Notes under the pieces: model-generated
What the model saw: the letters and a program-made list of their open reading frames with translations, nothing else
Told to the model about the DNA's origin: nothing
Database searches by the model: none
Shown: piece by piece, positions 7,398 through 15,132 of the stretch
Position numbering within the stretch: position 1 is the stretch's first letter
How the letters are laid out: each line of letters begins with the position of its first letter
Assembly (NCBI RefSeq): GCF_024345835.1
Contig: NZ_JAGQBW010000011.1
Location: 1-64,000, forward strand
Direction: 5' to 3'
Length of the DNA: 64,000 nt
Source of the DNA: Synechococcus sp. HJ21-Hayes
GTDB taxonomy: Bacteria > Cyanobacteriota > Cyanobacteriia > PCC-6307 > Cyanobiaceae
Made by a program: the position numbers and the translations under genes

Positions 7398-7811
7398 ATG
7401 CTCTCCCTCCCCATGACCAGCCTTGCCATCCCTACGTTGATCAGCGTGGCGGCCCTCGTGCTTTATCAGGGCACCGCCCTGTTGGTGGGCAAGGTCCGCT
7501 TCCAGCACAAGGTGATGCCGCCCGCCACCAGCGGTCCGCCGGAATTTGAACGGGCGCTGCGGGTGCAGCAGAACACCCTGGAGCAACTGGTGTTCTTCCT
7601 GCCCTGCTTCTGGCTAGCCAGCCTGGTGAGCCAGGCCAGCGTGGCGGCGGTGCTGGGCATCCTCTGGGTGGCCGGTCGGCTTGCCTATGCCGTGGGCTAC
7701 CTCCAGGCACCGGAGAAACGGGGGCCTGGGTTTGGCATCAGCTTTCTCAGCAGTGTGGTTCTGCTGGTGATGGCCCTGGTGGGTGCCATCGCGCAGGTGC
7801 TTCATGGATGA
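7398..7811 (+). CDS. MAPEG-family membrane protein
   Basis: A protein of about 137 aa with four hydrophobic helices, matching the MAPEG family (membrane-associated proteins in eicosanoid and glutathione metabolism). The diagnostic segment is FERALRVQQNTLEQLVFFLP, which carries the conserved Arg/Asn/Glu of the family, and AGRLAYAVGY follows. Bacterial members act as microsomal-type glutathione transferases or peroxidases. Start choice is uncertain: ATG 7398 is used, ATG 7413 and GTG 7383 are in frame. Confidence 0.82.
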   Translation: MLSLPMTSLAIPTLISVAALVLYQGTALLVGKVRFQHKVMPPATSGPPEFERALRVQQNTLEQLVFFLPCFWLASLVSQASVAAVLGILWVAGRLAYAVGYLQAPEKRGPGFGISFLSSVVLLVMALVGAIAQVLHG

Positions 7812-7860
7812 GCAGCTGAACCGGCTACGCGGGGCACCGCTCCCGGCTTAGTTTGAGGGG

Positions 7861-8064
7861 ATGGGCATGGCGTATTTCGACACCACATCTGGCACCAAGG
7901 TGGAATACCTGAGCTCCTCCAAGGGCTGGGTTGCGGCCGTGTTCGTGGGGGAGGGGGATCACGGCGATACGAGCCGCTGCCTGATCCGCATCGATGGCAG
8001 CGATGCCCTGTCGCAGGTGTCGCGCTGGAGCGTGAGGCTGCCCCAAACGCCCGCCTCCACTTGA
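7861..8064 (+). CDS. Small hypothetical protein
   Basis: A 67-codon frame with ATG 7861 (or ATG 7867). The product is soluble, rich in Gly, Asp and Ser, with a beta-rich pattern (KVEYLSSSKGWVAAVFVGEG, CLIRIDG, WSVRLPQ) and no recognised domain. Codon use resembles the core genes, and it lies between the MAPEG gene and the ocp promoter with no better candidate on either strand. Confidence 0.5.
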   Translation: MGMAYFDTTSGTKVEYLSSSKGWVAAVFVGEGDHGDTSRCLIRIDGSDALSQVSRWSVRLPQTPAST

Positions 8065-8171
8065 GCCTGGCTGGCCTGCAACCCGGCACGGATCTGCTGT
8101 AGCCCAGCGCTGTTGAGCGGCTTTGGTGCGGGATTAAATCACCGCATAGCCAATCTCGCCCGGCAATGGCC

Positions 8172-8177
8172 TAGAGT
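8172..8177 (+). promoter_or_regulatory. -10-like element of the ocp operon
   Basis: TAGAGT lies 34 bp before the ocp ATG and matches the TAGRNT pattern seen ahead of many genes in this window. The start of an inverted repeat overlaps its last bases, so binding there would block initiation. Confidence 0.4.
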
Positions 8178-8198
8178 TTGTAAAACTCCTTTACAAAC
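8176..8198 (+). promoter_or_regulatory. Perfect inverted repeat upstream of ocp, candidate operator
   Basis: GTTTGTAAA (8176-8184) and TTTACAAAC (8190-8198) form a perfect 9-bp inverted repeat around a 5-bp spacer, 13 bp before the ocp start codon. It is AT-rich in a GC-rich genome and covers the predicted transcription start. It could be a repressor or activator site, or a hairpin in the 5' leader. Each arm contains a TTTACA half site like those of HLR1 elements, but inverted rather than direct. Confidence 0.5.
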
Positions 8199-8211
8199 GG
8201 GGCTGTCGCCG

Positions 8212-9165
8212 ATGTTCACGCTCGAGAAGGCTGCCCAGATCTTTCCTGACACCCTCTCGGCGGATGTGGTTCCAGCCATCACCGCGCGTTTCCGCCTGCT
8301 CAGCGCCGAAGATCAACTGGCGCTGATCTGGTACGCGTACCTCGAGATGGGCTCCACCATCACGATTGCAGCCCCTGGGGCTGCGCGCATGCAGTTCGCG
8401 GAGCCGGTGCTCAATCAGATCAAGGCGATGAGCTTCGCCGAGCAGAGCCAGGTGATGTGTGACCTGGCCAATAGCAGTGATACCTCCATTGGCCGCACCT
8501 ATTCCACCTGGTCGGTGAATATCAAGCTCGGCTTCTGGTACCAACTTGGCCAGTGGATGGCTGCCGGCCTGGTGGCTCCCATCCCCGAGGGTTACCAGCT
8601 CTCTGCCAACGCGGCCTCGGTGCTGAGCTCCGTGAAAACCGTGGAGCAGGGCCAGCAGATCACCCTGCTGCGCAATTTCGTGGTGGACATGGGTTACGAC
8701 CCCGCCAAGGGTGAAGGCCAGCGCGTGATGGAGCCGGTGGCAGCTCCCACGCCCGAAGAGCAGCGCAAGAAGGTGTTCATCGAGGGGGTGATCAACCCCA
8801 CGGTGAACAGCTATATGGATCTGCTCAACGCCAACGACTTCGACAACCTGATTCAGCTCTTCCTGCCGGATGGCGCCCTGCAGGCCCCGTTCCAGAAACC
8901 GATCGTGGGCTCCGAGGCGATCCTGCGCTTCTTCCGTGAGGACTGCCAGAACCTGCGCCTCCTGCCGGAGCGGGGCTATGCCGAACCCACCGATGGTGAC
9001 TACACCCAGATCAAGGTGACGGGCAAGGTGCAGACCCCCTGGTTCGGGGCTGGCATCGGCATGAACGTGGCCTGGCGTTTCCTGCTCAACCCCGAAGGCA
9101 AGATCTACTTCGTGGCCATTGATCTGCTGGCCTCCCCCGCCGAGCTGCTCAAGTTCGCCCGTTGA
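8212..9165 (+). CDS. ocp: Orange carotenoid protein
   Basis: A 317-aa photoactive carotenoid protein that binds a keto-carotenoid and quenches phycobilisome energy under strong light. Both domains are complete: the helical N-terminal domain (DQLALIWYAYLEMG, TITIAAPGAARMQFAE, MCDLANSSDT) and the NTF2-like C-terminal domain (NANDFDNLI, PFQKPIVGSEA, KVTGKVQTPWFG). The residues that contact the keto ring and polyene in the Synechocystis protein have clear equivalents: Tyr in WYAYLEMG, Trp in TYSTWSVN, Tyr in NSYMDLL and Trp in QTPWFG. The linker carries the usual acidic/proline stretch. It is the first gene of an operon with crtW and frp. Confidence 0.97.
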   Translation: MFTLEKAAQIFPDTLSADVVPAITARFRLLSAEDQLALIWYAYLEMGSTITIAAPGAARMQFAEPVLNQIKAMSFAEQSQVMCDLANSSDTSIGRTYSTWSVNIKLGFWYQLGQWMAAGLVAPIPEGYQLSANAASVLSSVKTVEQGQQITLLRNFVVDMGYDPAKGEGQRVMEPVAAPTPEEQRKKVFIEGVINPTVNSYMDLLNANDFDNLIQLFLPDGALQAPFQKPIVGSEAILRFFREDCQNLRLLPERGYAEPTDGDYTQIKVTGKVQTPWFGAGIGMNVAWRFLLNPEGKIYFVAIDLLASPAELLKFAR

Positions 9166-9986
9166 TCGGCACCCCGCCTTCCAAGGGGATCCTGCTGGCG
9201 GCCGCGATCCTGGGTGCCTGGGGAATCAGCCTGGTGGCCCTTCTGGCTCAGGATCCGGCCCAGCTCTCCCCAGGGCTGCTGCTGTTGGCGGTGCTCTTGC
9301 GCAGCCTGTGCCAAACCGGTTTGTTCATCGTCGGTCACGACGCCATGCACGGCTTGCTGTTGCCGGCCCATGCGGGCTGGAACCACCGGTTTGGGGCTTT
9401 GGCCCTGGCTCTCTATGGGGCCTTGCCCTACGAGCTCTGCCGTCGCAATCACCTCCGTCACCACGGTGCCCCCGGCACGGATCAAGATCCTGATTTTTGT
9501 GCCGAAGGTGCCCCATCCCCCGTGGCCTGGTACGTGCGGTTTCTGAGGGGCTATCTGTCTGTTCCCCAGATGTTGCTGCTGTTGAGCGGTTGGGGTCTGC
9601 TGGCGGTTGTGGCCACTCCTGGTCAGGTGCTGCTGTTTTGCACAGTTCCCCTGCTGCTCAGTTCCCTGCAGTTGTTCGTGGTGGGCACCTATCTGCCCCA
9701 CCGCCAGCAACCACAGCCGGGCGATCCACACCATGCCATCAGCCTGGATCTCCCGGAATGGGCCTCCCTGCTGGCTTGCTTTCACTTCGGCTACCACTGG
9801 GAGCACCACGCCTACCCGCAGCTGGCGTGGCATCAGTTGCCCCTCAGTCGCCGCTCTCGCGGCGGCGATTGTTACGCGATAGGGTCTCCGTCATGGAAAC
9901 CACACTGGCTGGCTGGACGGACCAAGAACAGGCAGTGGCAAGAGCCGCCTTTGCCGTTGCCTACAACCGGGCCATTGATGGGGTGA
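9162..9986 (+). CDS. crtW: Beta-carotene ketolase CrtW
   Basis: A di-iron membrane ketolase that adds the 4-keto group to beta-carotene, giving echinenone or canthaxanthin, the pigment class OCP needs. The histidine boxes are present: HDAMH, RNHLRHH and HWEHH, with the CrtW-type context GTYLPHR and YHWEHHAYPQLAWHQLP. Translation probably starts at TTG 9162, overlapping the ocp stop by 4 bp; no ATG is available nearby. The conserved domain ends around LPLSRR, yet the frame continues for about 40 more codons and runs 94 bp into frp in another frame. The tail has no counterpart in CrtW proteins I know. Confidence 0.9.
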   Translation: MIGTPPSKGILLAAAILGAWGISLVALLAQDPAQLSPGLLLLAVLLRSLCQTGLFIVGHDAMHGLLLPAHAGWNHRFGALALALYGALPYELCRRNHLRHHGAPGTDQDPDFCAEGAPSPVAWYVRFLRGYLSVPQMLLLLSGWGLLAVVATPGQVLLFCTVPLLLSSLQLFVVGTYLPHRQQPQPGDPHHAISLDLPEWASLLACFHFGYHWEHHAYPQLAWHQLPLSRRSRGGDCYAIGSPSWKPHWLAGRTKNRQWQEPPLPLPTTGPLMG

Positions 9987-10219
9987 TCACGGCCGTTCGC
10001 CAGCAGGTGGATGGCTTGCAGTCTGTGGATTCGTTGTGGCAACTCCACGACTTCCTGAGTATTCAACGCCACGTGATTGAAGGGCGGTTTGACTTCCGCC
10101 TGGATGGCATTTTGTTCGTCTTTGCCAGCTTGGTGAAAGATGGCCTCCTGCAGTTCGAGGAACTGCAGGGCCTGGATGCCGACAAGATGGGCAAAATCAC
10201 GGCGATGGCCCGCTTTTAG
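9893..10219 (+). CDS. frp: Fluorescence recovery protein (OCP antagonist)
   Basis: A 108-aa all-helical protein from ATG 9893. It matches the fluorescence recovery protein family in WLHDFLS-type and FVF-type motifs (LWQLHDFLSIQRHVIEGRFD, DGILFVFASLVKDG, ELQGLDADKMGKI). FRP binds the C-terminal domain of active OCP, speeds its return to the orange form and helps release it from the phycobilisome. The third position in ocp-crtW-frp is a known arrangement. The start lies inside the extended 3' end of the crtW frame, so translational coupling is likely. Confidence 0.93.
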   Translation: METTLAGWTDQEQAVARAAFAVAYNRAIDGVITAVRQQVDGLQSVDSLWQLHDFLSIQRHVIEGRFDFRLDGILFVFASLVKDGLLQFEELQGLDADKMGKITAMARF

Positions 10220-10337
10220 TGGCGGCCTCCGCGGTTGCCATTGATGTGGTGTCTACCCTCTTCGGGGTTCCCTTGCGCCAGCTGATGCTGGCGGCTGGTT
10301 TCTTGCCGGTGTTGATCCGGCCCCTTGGCCAGGGGGC

Positions 10338-10568
10338 TCAGCTGAGATACCAGTGCAGCACTGCGGCCAACTGACCGACAATTCCCTTGCCGCTCAGCAG
10401 TTCCCCCACCAGGGCCGCTGCAAAGCCCAGCATGGCCACGCGGCCGTTCAGCCGCTCCACCCCCGTGAGGGCCTCAGTGTTCCAGGGCCTGCGGGTGGTC
10501 AGCCCCTCCCCGAACTTCTCGATGGGCTCGTAGAGAAAGCCGTCCTGGGGGTTTGGCTGTTGGGGCAT
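10338..10568 (-). CDS. hli: High-light-inducible protein (longer Hli form)
   Basis: A 76-aa one-helix Hli protein from ATG 10568. The chlorophyll-binding helix is VERLNGRVAMLGFAAALVGELLSG, with Glu, Asn and Arg in the standard spacing. The N-terminal 40 residues are a hydrophilic extension (FLYEPIEKFGEG, RRPWNTEALTG), as in the longer Hli type that associates with other thylakoid proteins. It faces the end of the OCP operon, so two photoprotection units are adjacent. Confidence 0.9.
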   Translation of the reverse strand: MPQQPNPQDGFLYEPIEKFGEGLTTRRPWNTEALTGVERLNGRVAMLGFAAALVGELLSGKGIVGQLAAVLHWYLS

Positions 10569-10597
10569 GGGGTCTCGGCAAGCCGGGTGGAGCAGGC

Positions 10598-10603
10598 AGC
10601 CTA
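10598..10603 (-). promoter_or_regulatory. -10-like element of the second hli
   Basis: On the reverse strand the sequence is TAGGCT, 30 bp before the hli start at 10568, matching the recurring TAGRNT pattern. Confidence 0.35.
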
Positions 10604-10669
10604 GAAATGGGGGCTGTGCCGTAGCGGCGTACCAGGTCTAACTTCCCAACAGTGCCGCCCCGCATCCCC

Positions 10670-10975
10670 ATGCTCCACGTTCTCAAATTCAGCTCGGAAG
10701 ACTGCGGCACCTGCCATCGCATGAGCCATTACGACGCCAGCGTGTGCGTCGAGCTGGGCTGCACCTTTGTGAGCGTGATGCTGCAGGACACGGAGGTGTA
10801 CCGCCGCTATCGCAAGGTGCTGATGGCCCAGTACCCCAACAAGGAGGGGATGGGCTGGCCTACCTATCTGGTGGTGACCGATCCCGAAGGGGAGTTCACC
10901 ATCCATGGCGAGCTCAAGGGGGGCATGCCCAAGGGCGACTTCCGCACCCGGCTCTCGGCCCTGCTGCCGGCCTGA
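10670..10975 (+). CDS. Thioredoxin-fold protein
   Basis: A 101-aa thioredoxin-like protein from ATG 10670 (GTG 10652 is in frame but not needed). The redox motif is CGTC in SSEDCGTCHRMSHYD, after a short first strand (LHVLKF). The fold continues with MGWPTYLVVTDPEGE, where the cis-proline region reads GWPTY, and ends with a helix (RTRLSALLPA). No signal peptide is present, so it is cytoplasmic. The CGTC active site differs from the CGPC of classical thioredoxins, so its partner may differ. It diverges from hli. Confidence 0.8.
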   Translation: MLHVLKFSSEDCGTCHRMSHYDASVCVELGCTFVSVMLQDTEVYRRYRKVLMAQYPNKEGMGWPTYLVVTDPEGEFTIHGELKGGMPKGDFRTRLSALLPA

Positions 10976-11084
10976 GGGCGCATTGGCTCGCCACTGGTGG
11001 GCCATCCCCCGTTTGGTGGTGGTTGTAACCCGTTGGCTGGCCCGGGCTGGGTACGGTCCGATCTGTTGTTCTTCCTTCCCTTTC

Positions 11085-11249
11085 TTGCTTCAACAGAAAG
11101 CCTTCACCCTGCTGGCCCTGGTGTTCAGCTTCGCGGTGGCCCTGGCCTCCTCTGTGATGGCCCATCCTGATCACCAACAGGCCACGCAGCAGGGCAATCC
11201 CGCTGCCCAGCACGATCACGACCACTCCCACGAACAGGCGCCGCGCTGA
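11085..11249 (+). CDS. Small secreted His-rich peptide (putative)
   Basis: A 54-residue frame from TTG 11085. Residues 1-25 form a clear signal peptide with a VMA cleavage site (FTLLALVFSFAVALASSVMA). The mature part is about 30 residues, very rich in His, Gln and Asp (HPDHQQ, QHDHDHSHEQ). Such tails bind divalent metals such as nickel, zinc or copper. The gene lies 60 bp before the guanidine riboswitch of a nickel-dependent enzyme operon, which makes a metal-related role tempting but unproven. The rare start codon keeps confidence moderate. Confidence 0.45.
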   Translation: MLQQKAFTLLALVFSFAVALASSVMAHPDHQQATQQGNPAAQHDHDHSHEQAPR

Positions 11250-11311
11250 ATCTCCATTTCGTAGTGGATGGCACCACGCCATTCCTCAATGCAGCGCAAA
11301 GTCCACGAGCG

Positions 11312-11433
11312 GATGTGATGCCTAGGGTTCCGGCTTCCCATGGGAAGTGCCTGGTCCGAGAGGCTCGGGCCGGCTATGCCGGTTGCACGGAGGGATAAAA
11401 GCCCGGGAGACCGCTCTCTCCATACCCCTCCCG
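11312..11433 (+). ncRNA. Guanidine-I (ykkC) riboswitch
   Basis: The conserved aptamer blocks occur in order: CTAGGGTTCCG (11322-11332), CTGGTCCGAGAG (11351-11362), and ACGGAGGGATAAAAG followed by CCCGGGAGA (11387-11410). Between them lie GC-rich stems, for example CGGGCCGGC/GCCGG. This is the ykkC consensus that binds free guanidinium. A possible expression platform is visible: CGGGAG (11404-11409), part of the aptamer, can pair with CTCCCG (11428-11433) immediately before the gdmH start codon. Ligand binding would then free the start region. The downstream gene encodes a guanidine hydrolase, which confirms the assignment. Confidence 0.95.
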
Positions 11434-11435
11434 TC

Positions 11436-12626
11436 ATGACATCAGAGTCTGGCGCCTCGAGCGCCTTCGAGCGGCAGCATCCCAGCGAGGGGATGCGCGC
11501 CCTAGAAAAAGAGCGTGCCCTGCCTTTAACCGGCTGGCAGCAGGAAGTGGATCAAGGCCTTCGCTACGGCCTCGAAGCTGCCGAGAGCATTGTTGATCGC
11601 CGCATCTCGACCTTCTCGAGAGGGGAACTTCCCCATTACGCCGGCATCAACACCTTTATGAAGGCCCCGTACATCGAGGATGTCAATCGGGTTGGTGAGT
11701 TTGACGTTGCCATCGTGGGGGTGCCCCATGACAGCGGCACCACCTACCGGCCCGGCACCCGTTTTGGCCCCCAGGGGATCCGGCGTATTTCGGCCCTCTA
11801 CACCCCCTACAACTACGAGATGGGAGTGGATCTGCGGGAGCAGATCACCCTCTGCGATGTGGGCGACATTTTCACCATTCCTGCCAACAACGAGAAGTCC
11901 TTCGACCAGATCTCGAAGGGCATCGCCCACGTGTTCTCCAGTGGTGCCTTCCCCATCATCCTCGGCGGTGATCATTCGATCGGCTTCCCCACGGTGCGGG
12001 GTGTGTGCCGCCACCTGGGCGACAAGAAGGTGGGCATCATTCACTTCGACCGACATGTGGACACCCAGGAGATCGACCTGGATGAACGCATGCACACCTG
12101 CCCCTGGTTCCATGCCACCAACATGGCCAATGCACCGGCCGAAAATCTTGTGCAACTGGGCATCGGTGGGTGGCAGGTACCCCGTGAGGGTGTGAAGGTG
12201 TGTCGGGAACGGGGTACCAATGTGCTCACCGTGACCGACATCTGTGAGATGGGCCTGGAGGCGGCGGCTAAGTTCGCGATTGAGCGGGCCACCGATGGCA
12301 CCGACTGCGTGTACATCTCCTTCGATATCGACTGCATTGATGCAGGCTTTGTGCCCGGAACAGGCTGGCCGGAACCCGGAGGGCTCCTGCCCCGCGAAGC
12401 CCTGAAACTGTTGGAGCTGATTGTTCGCAATGTGCCCATCTGTGGCCTTGAGGTGGTGGAGGTTTCTCCTCCCTATGACATCAGTGACATGACCTCTCTG
12501 ATGGCTACCCGTGTGATCTGTGACACCATGGCCCACATGGTGGTGAGTGGCCAGTTGCCGCGCCAATCATTGCCCTCCTGGATCAACAAGGAGTGCAACA
12601 TGGGCGTGGATCGCAAATGGAGATAG
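11436..12626 (+). CDS. gdmH: Guanidine hydrolase, Ni-dependent, ureohydrolase family
   Basis: A 396-aa arginase/agmatinase-fold enzyme predicted to hydrolyse guanidine to urea and ammonia. The metal-ligand motifs are LGGDHSIG (around residue 177), HFDRHVDTQ (around 203) and SFDIDCIDAG (around 295). The HFDRHVD sequence, with Arg where agmatinases have Ala, and the WFHATN segment match the cyanobacterial guanidine hydrolase of Synechocystis (Sll1077 type) rather than SpeB agmatinase. The N-terminus is about 60 residues longer than in agmatinases, as in that subfamily. Position directly behind a guanidine-I riboswitch and in front of HypA/HypB-like nickel chaperones supports the call strongly. 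Confidence 0.93.
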   Translation: MTSESGASSAFERQHPSEGMRALEKERALPLTGWQQEVDQGLRYGLEAAESIVDRRISTFSRGELPHYAGINTFMKAPYIEDVNRVGEFDVAIVGVPHDSGTTYRPGTRFGPQGIRRISALYTPYNYEMGVDLREQITLCDVGDIFTIPANNEKSFDQISKGIAHVFSSGAFPIILGGDHSIGFPTVRGVCRHLGDKKVGIIHFDRHVDTQEIDLDERMHTCPWFHATNMANAPAENLVQLGIGGWQVPREGVKVCRERGTNVLTVTDICEMGLEAAAKFAIERATDGTDCVYISFDIDCIDAGFVPGTGWPEPGGLLPREALKLLELIVRNVPICGLEVVEVSPPYDISDMTSLMATRVICDTMAHMVVSGQLPRQSLPSWINKECNMGVDRKWR

Positions 12627-12630
12627 GGCC

Positions 12631-13017
12631 ATGCATGAAGTTGACATGACCAAATGCCTGCTGCTCTCCATGAATGAGTGGCGCACCCGGCATGAGCCTG
12701 CTGTTCCCACGGTGGATACCGTGCACCTTCAGGTGGGTGCCTTCACCTGTGTAGAGCCGGACCAACTGGTGTTCACCTGGCAGGCCGCCGTGCGCGGCAG
12801 TTGGTTGGACGGCGCTCGCCTGAAGATCGAACCGGTGCCCCTCGTGGGCCGTTGCGTGGTGTGTTCCAGCACCTATGCACCATCTGCCGAGCAGGGCTAT
12901 CGCTCCCCCTGCTGTGAGCATCCAATGGAGGAGATCGAGAGTGGCCGTGAACTGCGCATCCGCTCCGTTGATTACACCCTGACTTCCACCCCGTTGACCG
13001 TCGCCAGCGCATCCTGA
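12631..13017 (+). CDS. HypA-like nickel chaperone of the guanidine hydrolase
   Basis: A 128-aa HypA-family protein that starts with MHE, the nickel-binding N-terminus of HypA. The zinc-binding part is modified: CVVC (residues 75-80) is followed by [14 protein letters not shown] near residue 100, where classical HypA has two CxxC pairs separated by about 12 residues. No hydrogenase or other hyp genes are present. Its location 4 bp after gdmH matches the known accessory proteins needed to load nickel into guanidine hydrolase. Annotating it as hydrogenase maturation would be misleading. Confidence 0.85.
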   Translation: MHEVDMTKCLLLSMNEWRTRHEPAVPTVDTVHLQVGAFTCVEPDQLVFTWQAAVRGSWLDGARLKIEPVPLVGRCVVCSSTYAPSAEQGYRSPCCEHPMEEIESGRELRIRSVDYTLTSTPLTVASAS

Positions 13018-13027
13018 GGACCTTCCC

Positions 13028-13738
13028 ATGCATATGCCCCTCGAGGACACCCTCGGGCTCAACCTCCTGGCTGCCAATCAACACCAGGCCGAGCACAACC
13101 GTGCCCATTTCGATGCCTGGTCGCTGCTGTGTCTCAATGTGATGAGCAGCCCGGGTGCCGGCAAAACGTCCTTGCTGGAACACACCATCACCGCCCTCGC
13201 CAGTGACCTCGAGATGGCGGTGCTGGAAGGTGACATGACCACCCAACTCGATGCCCAACGGCTCGAGGCGGTGGGGGTGCCGGTGATACCCATCACCACC
13301 GGCCGTGCCTGCCATCTGGATGCCGCGATGGTGAGTGGTGGCTTGTCATTGCTGCAGCAACGGCTCGATCCGGCCAGCCTCGATGTGCTCTGGGTGGAGA
13401 ACGTGGGCAATCTGGTGTGCCCGGCGGAGTTTGAGGTGGGTGAGCACCGCAAGGTGGCCCTGCTGAGTGTCACCGAAGGCGACGACAAGCCCCTCAAGTA
13501 TCCGGTGATGTTCCGCGAGGCGGATTGCGTGTTGATCACCAAGACCGACCTGCTTCCCTACCTGCCGGTGGATCTCCAGCGCTTTGAGGCCCACATCCGC
13601 GAGGTGAATCCTCGCTGCACCGTTTTGCCGGTGTCCGCCACCAGTGGCGATGGGCTGGAGGCCTGGTACCGCTGGGTGCTGTCCAGCTGCGCCGCGTTGC
13701 GCGCCGATCCATCCCCTTGTGTGCTGGTGCCCGCATGA
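13028..13738 (+). CDS. HypB-like GTPase, nickel insertion for guanidine hydrolase
   Basis: A 236-aa SIMIBI-class GTPase of the HypB type. Visible motifs are the P-loop SSPGAGKTS (around residues 39-47), [24 protein letters not shown] with the nickel-coordinating Cys-His, [13 protein letters not shown], and the guanine specificity motif TKTD. The N-terminal CxxCGC nickel site and poly-His stretch of some HypB proteins are missing. The pair hypA-hypB behind gdmH is the known nickel delivery set. Its stop overlaps the next start by 4 bp (ATGA), indicating translational coupling to the GlnT-like ligase. Confidence 0.9.
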   Translation: MHMPLEDTLGLNLLAANQHQAEHNRAHFDAWSLLCLNVMSSPGAGKTSLLEHTITALASDLEMAVLEGDMTTQLDAQRLEAVGVPVIPITTGRACHLDAAMVSGGLSLLQQRLDPASLDVLWVENVGNLVCPAEFEVGEHRKVALLSVTEGDDKPLKYPVMFREADCVLITKTDLLPYLPVDLQRFEAHIREVNPRCTVLPVSATSGDGLEAWYRWVLSSCAALRADPSPCVLVPA

Positions 13739-15093
13739 CCACCCCCTTGACGACCGCCGCACCATCCCTGCGGGCGGCATTGGAAGCCAAGGGTGTGCGC
13801 TACGCCCTGGCCAGCTTTGTTGATCTCCACGGCGTCAGCAAGGCCAAGGCTGTGCCCTTGGCCCATCTCGGCCAGATGTTCGCCGGTTCCGAGCTGTTCA
13901 CCGGCGCCGCCCTCGATGGCGTGCCCCAGGAGGTGAGTGACAACGAAGTGGCTGCGGTTCCTGATCCTTCCACCTGCACCGTGCTGCCCTGGCAGCCGGA
14001 GGTGGCTTGGTTTGCCAGTGATCTGCACCTGCAGGGCGAGCCGTTCACCGCCTGCAGCCGGAACATCCTGCAACGGGTTCGGGCCGAAGCGGCATCCATG
14101 GGGTATCGCTTCAACCTGGGCATCGAAACGGAGTTCTTCGTGCTGAAGCGCGATGCCGATGGTCGTGCCGTTCCCTTCAGCGATCGCGACACCCTCGAGA
14201 AGCCCGCCTACGACGTTCGTGGGCTGCTCGACAACCTGCCCTGGCTCGATGAACTCGTGGGCGCCATGAATCAGCTGGGTTGGGGGGTGTATTCCTTCGA
14301 CCATGAAGATGGCCCCGGACAGTTCGAAACCGACTTCGACTACGCCGACGCGTTGACCATGGCTGATCGGCTCACCTTCTTCAAGCTGATGGCCAAGGAG
14401 ATCGCCCACCGCCATGGGTTGATCGCCTCCTTCATGCCCAAGCCCTTCGGCGATCGCACAGGCAGCGGTGCCCACTACAACATGTCCCTGGCGGATGTGA
14501 CAACGGGCCAGAATCTGTTTCTCTCCGAGTCAGGAGCGCCAGGCACGGTGAGCCGTCTGGCGGATCACTTCATCGCCGGCATCCTCCGCCATGCCGCCGC
14601 CATCTGCGCGGTGATTGCCCCCACGGTGAATAGCTACAAGCGCCTGGTGGCGCAGGGCAGCATGTCCGGCTTCACCTGGGCACCGGTGTTCATCTGTTAT
14701 GGCAATAACAATCGCACCAATATGTTGCGGATTCCCTCGCCTGGAGGGCGGGTGGAGTGCCGCGCTGCAGATATCTCCTGCAATCCCTACCTGGGGGCGG
14801 CGATGATCCTTGCAGCTGGCCTGGAGGGGATCCGGGAGCAATTCGATCCTGGTGAGCCCAATCTCGTGAATGCCTACTCCCTAACTGCTGATCAGTTGGC
14901 CGAGCGGGGTATTGGCATGTTGCCACGCACGCTGGCTCAAGCCATCGAAGCCTTTGCCATGGATCCCCTTTCCAAAAAGGTATTCGGCGATGCCATGTTC
15001 GATGCCTATGTGACCTACAAACGTCAGGAGTGGGAGTCGTACCACTGCGCTGTCTCTGATTGGGAACAGAAGCGCTACTTGGAGTTCTTCTGA
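13735..15093 (+). CDS. glnT: GlnT-like glutamine synthetase family ligase (first copy)
   Basis: A 452-aa member of the small type III-like (GlnT) branch of the glutamine synthetase superfamily, which includes gamma-glutamylmethylamide synthetase. It has the catalytic-domain features of the superfamily: [10 protein letters not shown] (metal-binding Glu), [31 protein letters not shown] (ATP and glutamate site), PTVNSYKRL and [10 protein letters not shown]. Family members join glutamate to ammonia or a primary amine using ATP. Coupled to a guanidine hydrolase, it could trap the released ammonia, or a methylamine if substituted guanidines are processed. A second copy lies at 22893. Confidence 0.85.
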   Translation: MTTPLTTAAPSLRAALEAKGVRYALASFVDLHGVSKAKAVPLAHLGQMFAGSELFTGAALDGVPQEVSDNEVAAVPDPSTCTVLPWQPEVAWFASDLHLQGEPFTACSRNILQRVRAEAASMGYRFNLGIETEFFVLKRDADGRAVPFSDRDTLEKPAYDVRGLLDNLPWLDELVGAMNQLGWGVYSFDHEDGPGQFETDFDYADALTMADRLTFFKLMAKEIAHRHGLIASFMPKPFGDRTGSGAHYNMSLADVTTGQNLFLSESGAPGTVSRLADHFIAGILRHAAAICAVIAPTVNSYKRLVAQGSMSGFTWAPVFICYGNNNRTNMLRIPSPGGRVECRAADISCNPYLGAAMILAAGLEGIREQFDPGEPNLVNAYSLTADQLAERGIGMLPRTLAQAIEAFAMDPLSKKVFGDAMFDAYVTYKRQEWESYHCAVSDWEQKRYLEFF

Positions 15094-15132
15094 AGCGGCT
15101 GCCTGATTCCGTTTACCTGCATAACGCCTCCC

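Noticed and set aside
10318-10340. GC-rich hairpin as terminator of hli
   Set aside because: A GCCCC/GGGGC stem exists but no T-run follows on either strand.
10219-10374. 51-codon forward frame directly after frp
   Set aside because: Its GTG overlaps the frp stop and it is mildly hydrophobic, but it runs into the 3' end of the reverse hli gene and has no recognisable family.
11436-12626. Agmatinase (SpeB) annotation
   Set aside because: The HFDRHVD motif, long N-terminus, guanidine riboswitch and nickel chaperones fit guanidine hydrolase instead.
12631-13738. Hydrogenase maturation genes hypAB
   Set aside because: No hydrogenase or other hyp genes are present, and the pair is embedded in the guanidine operon.
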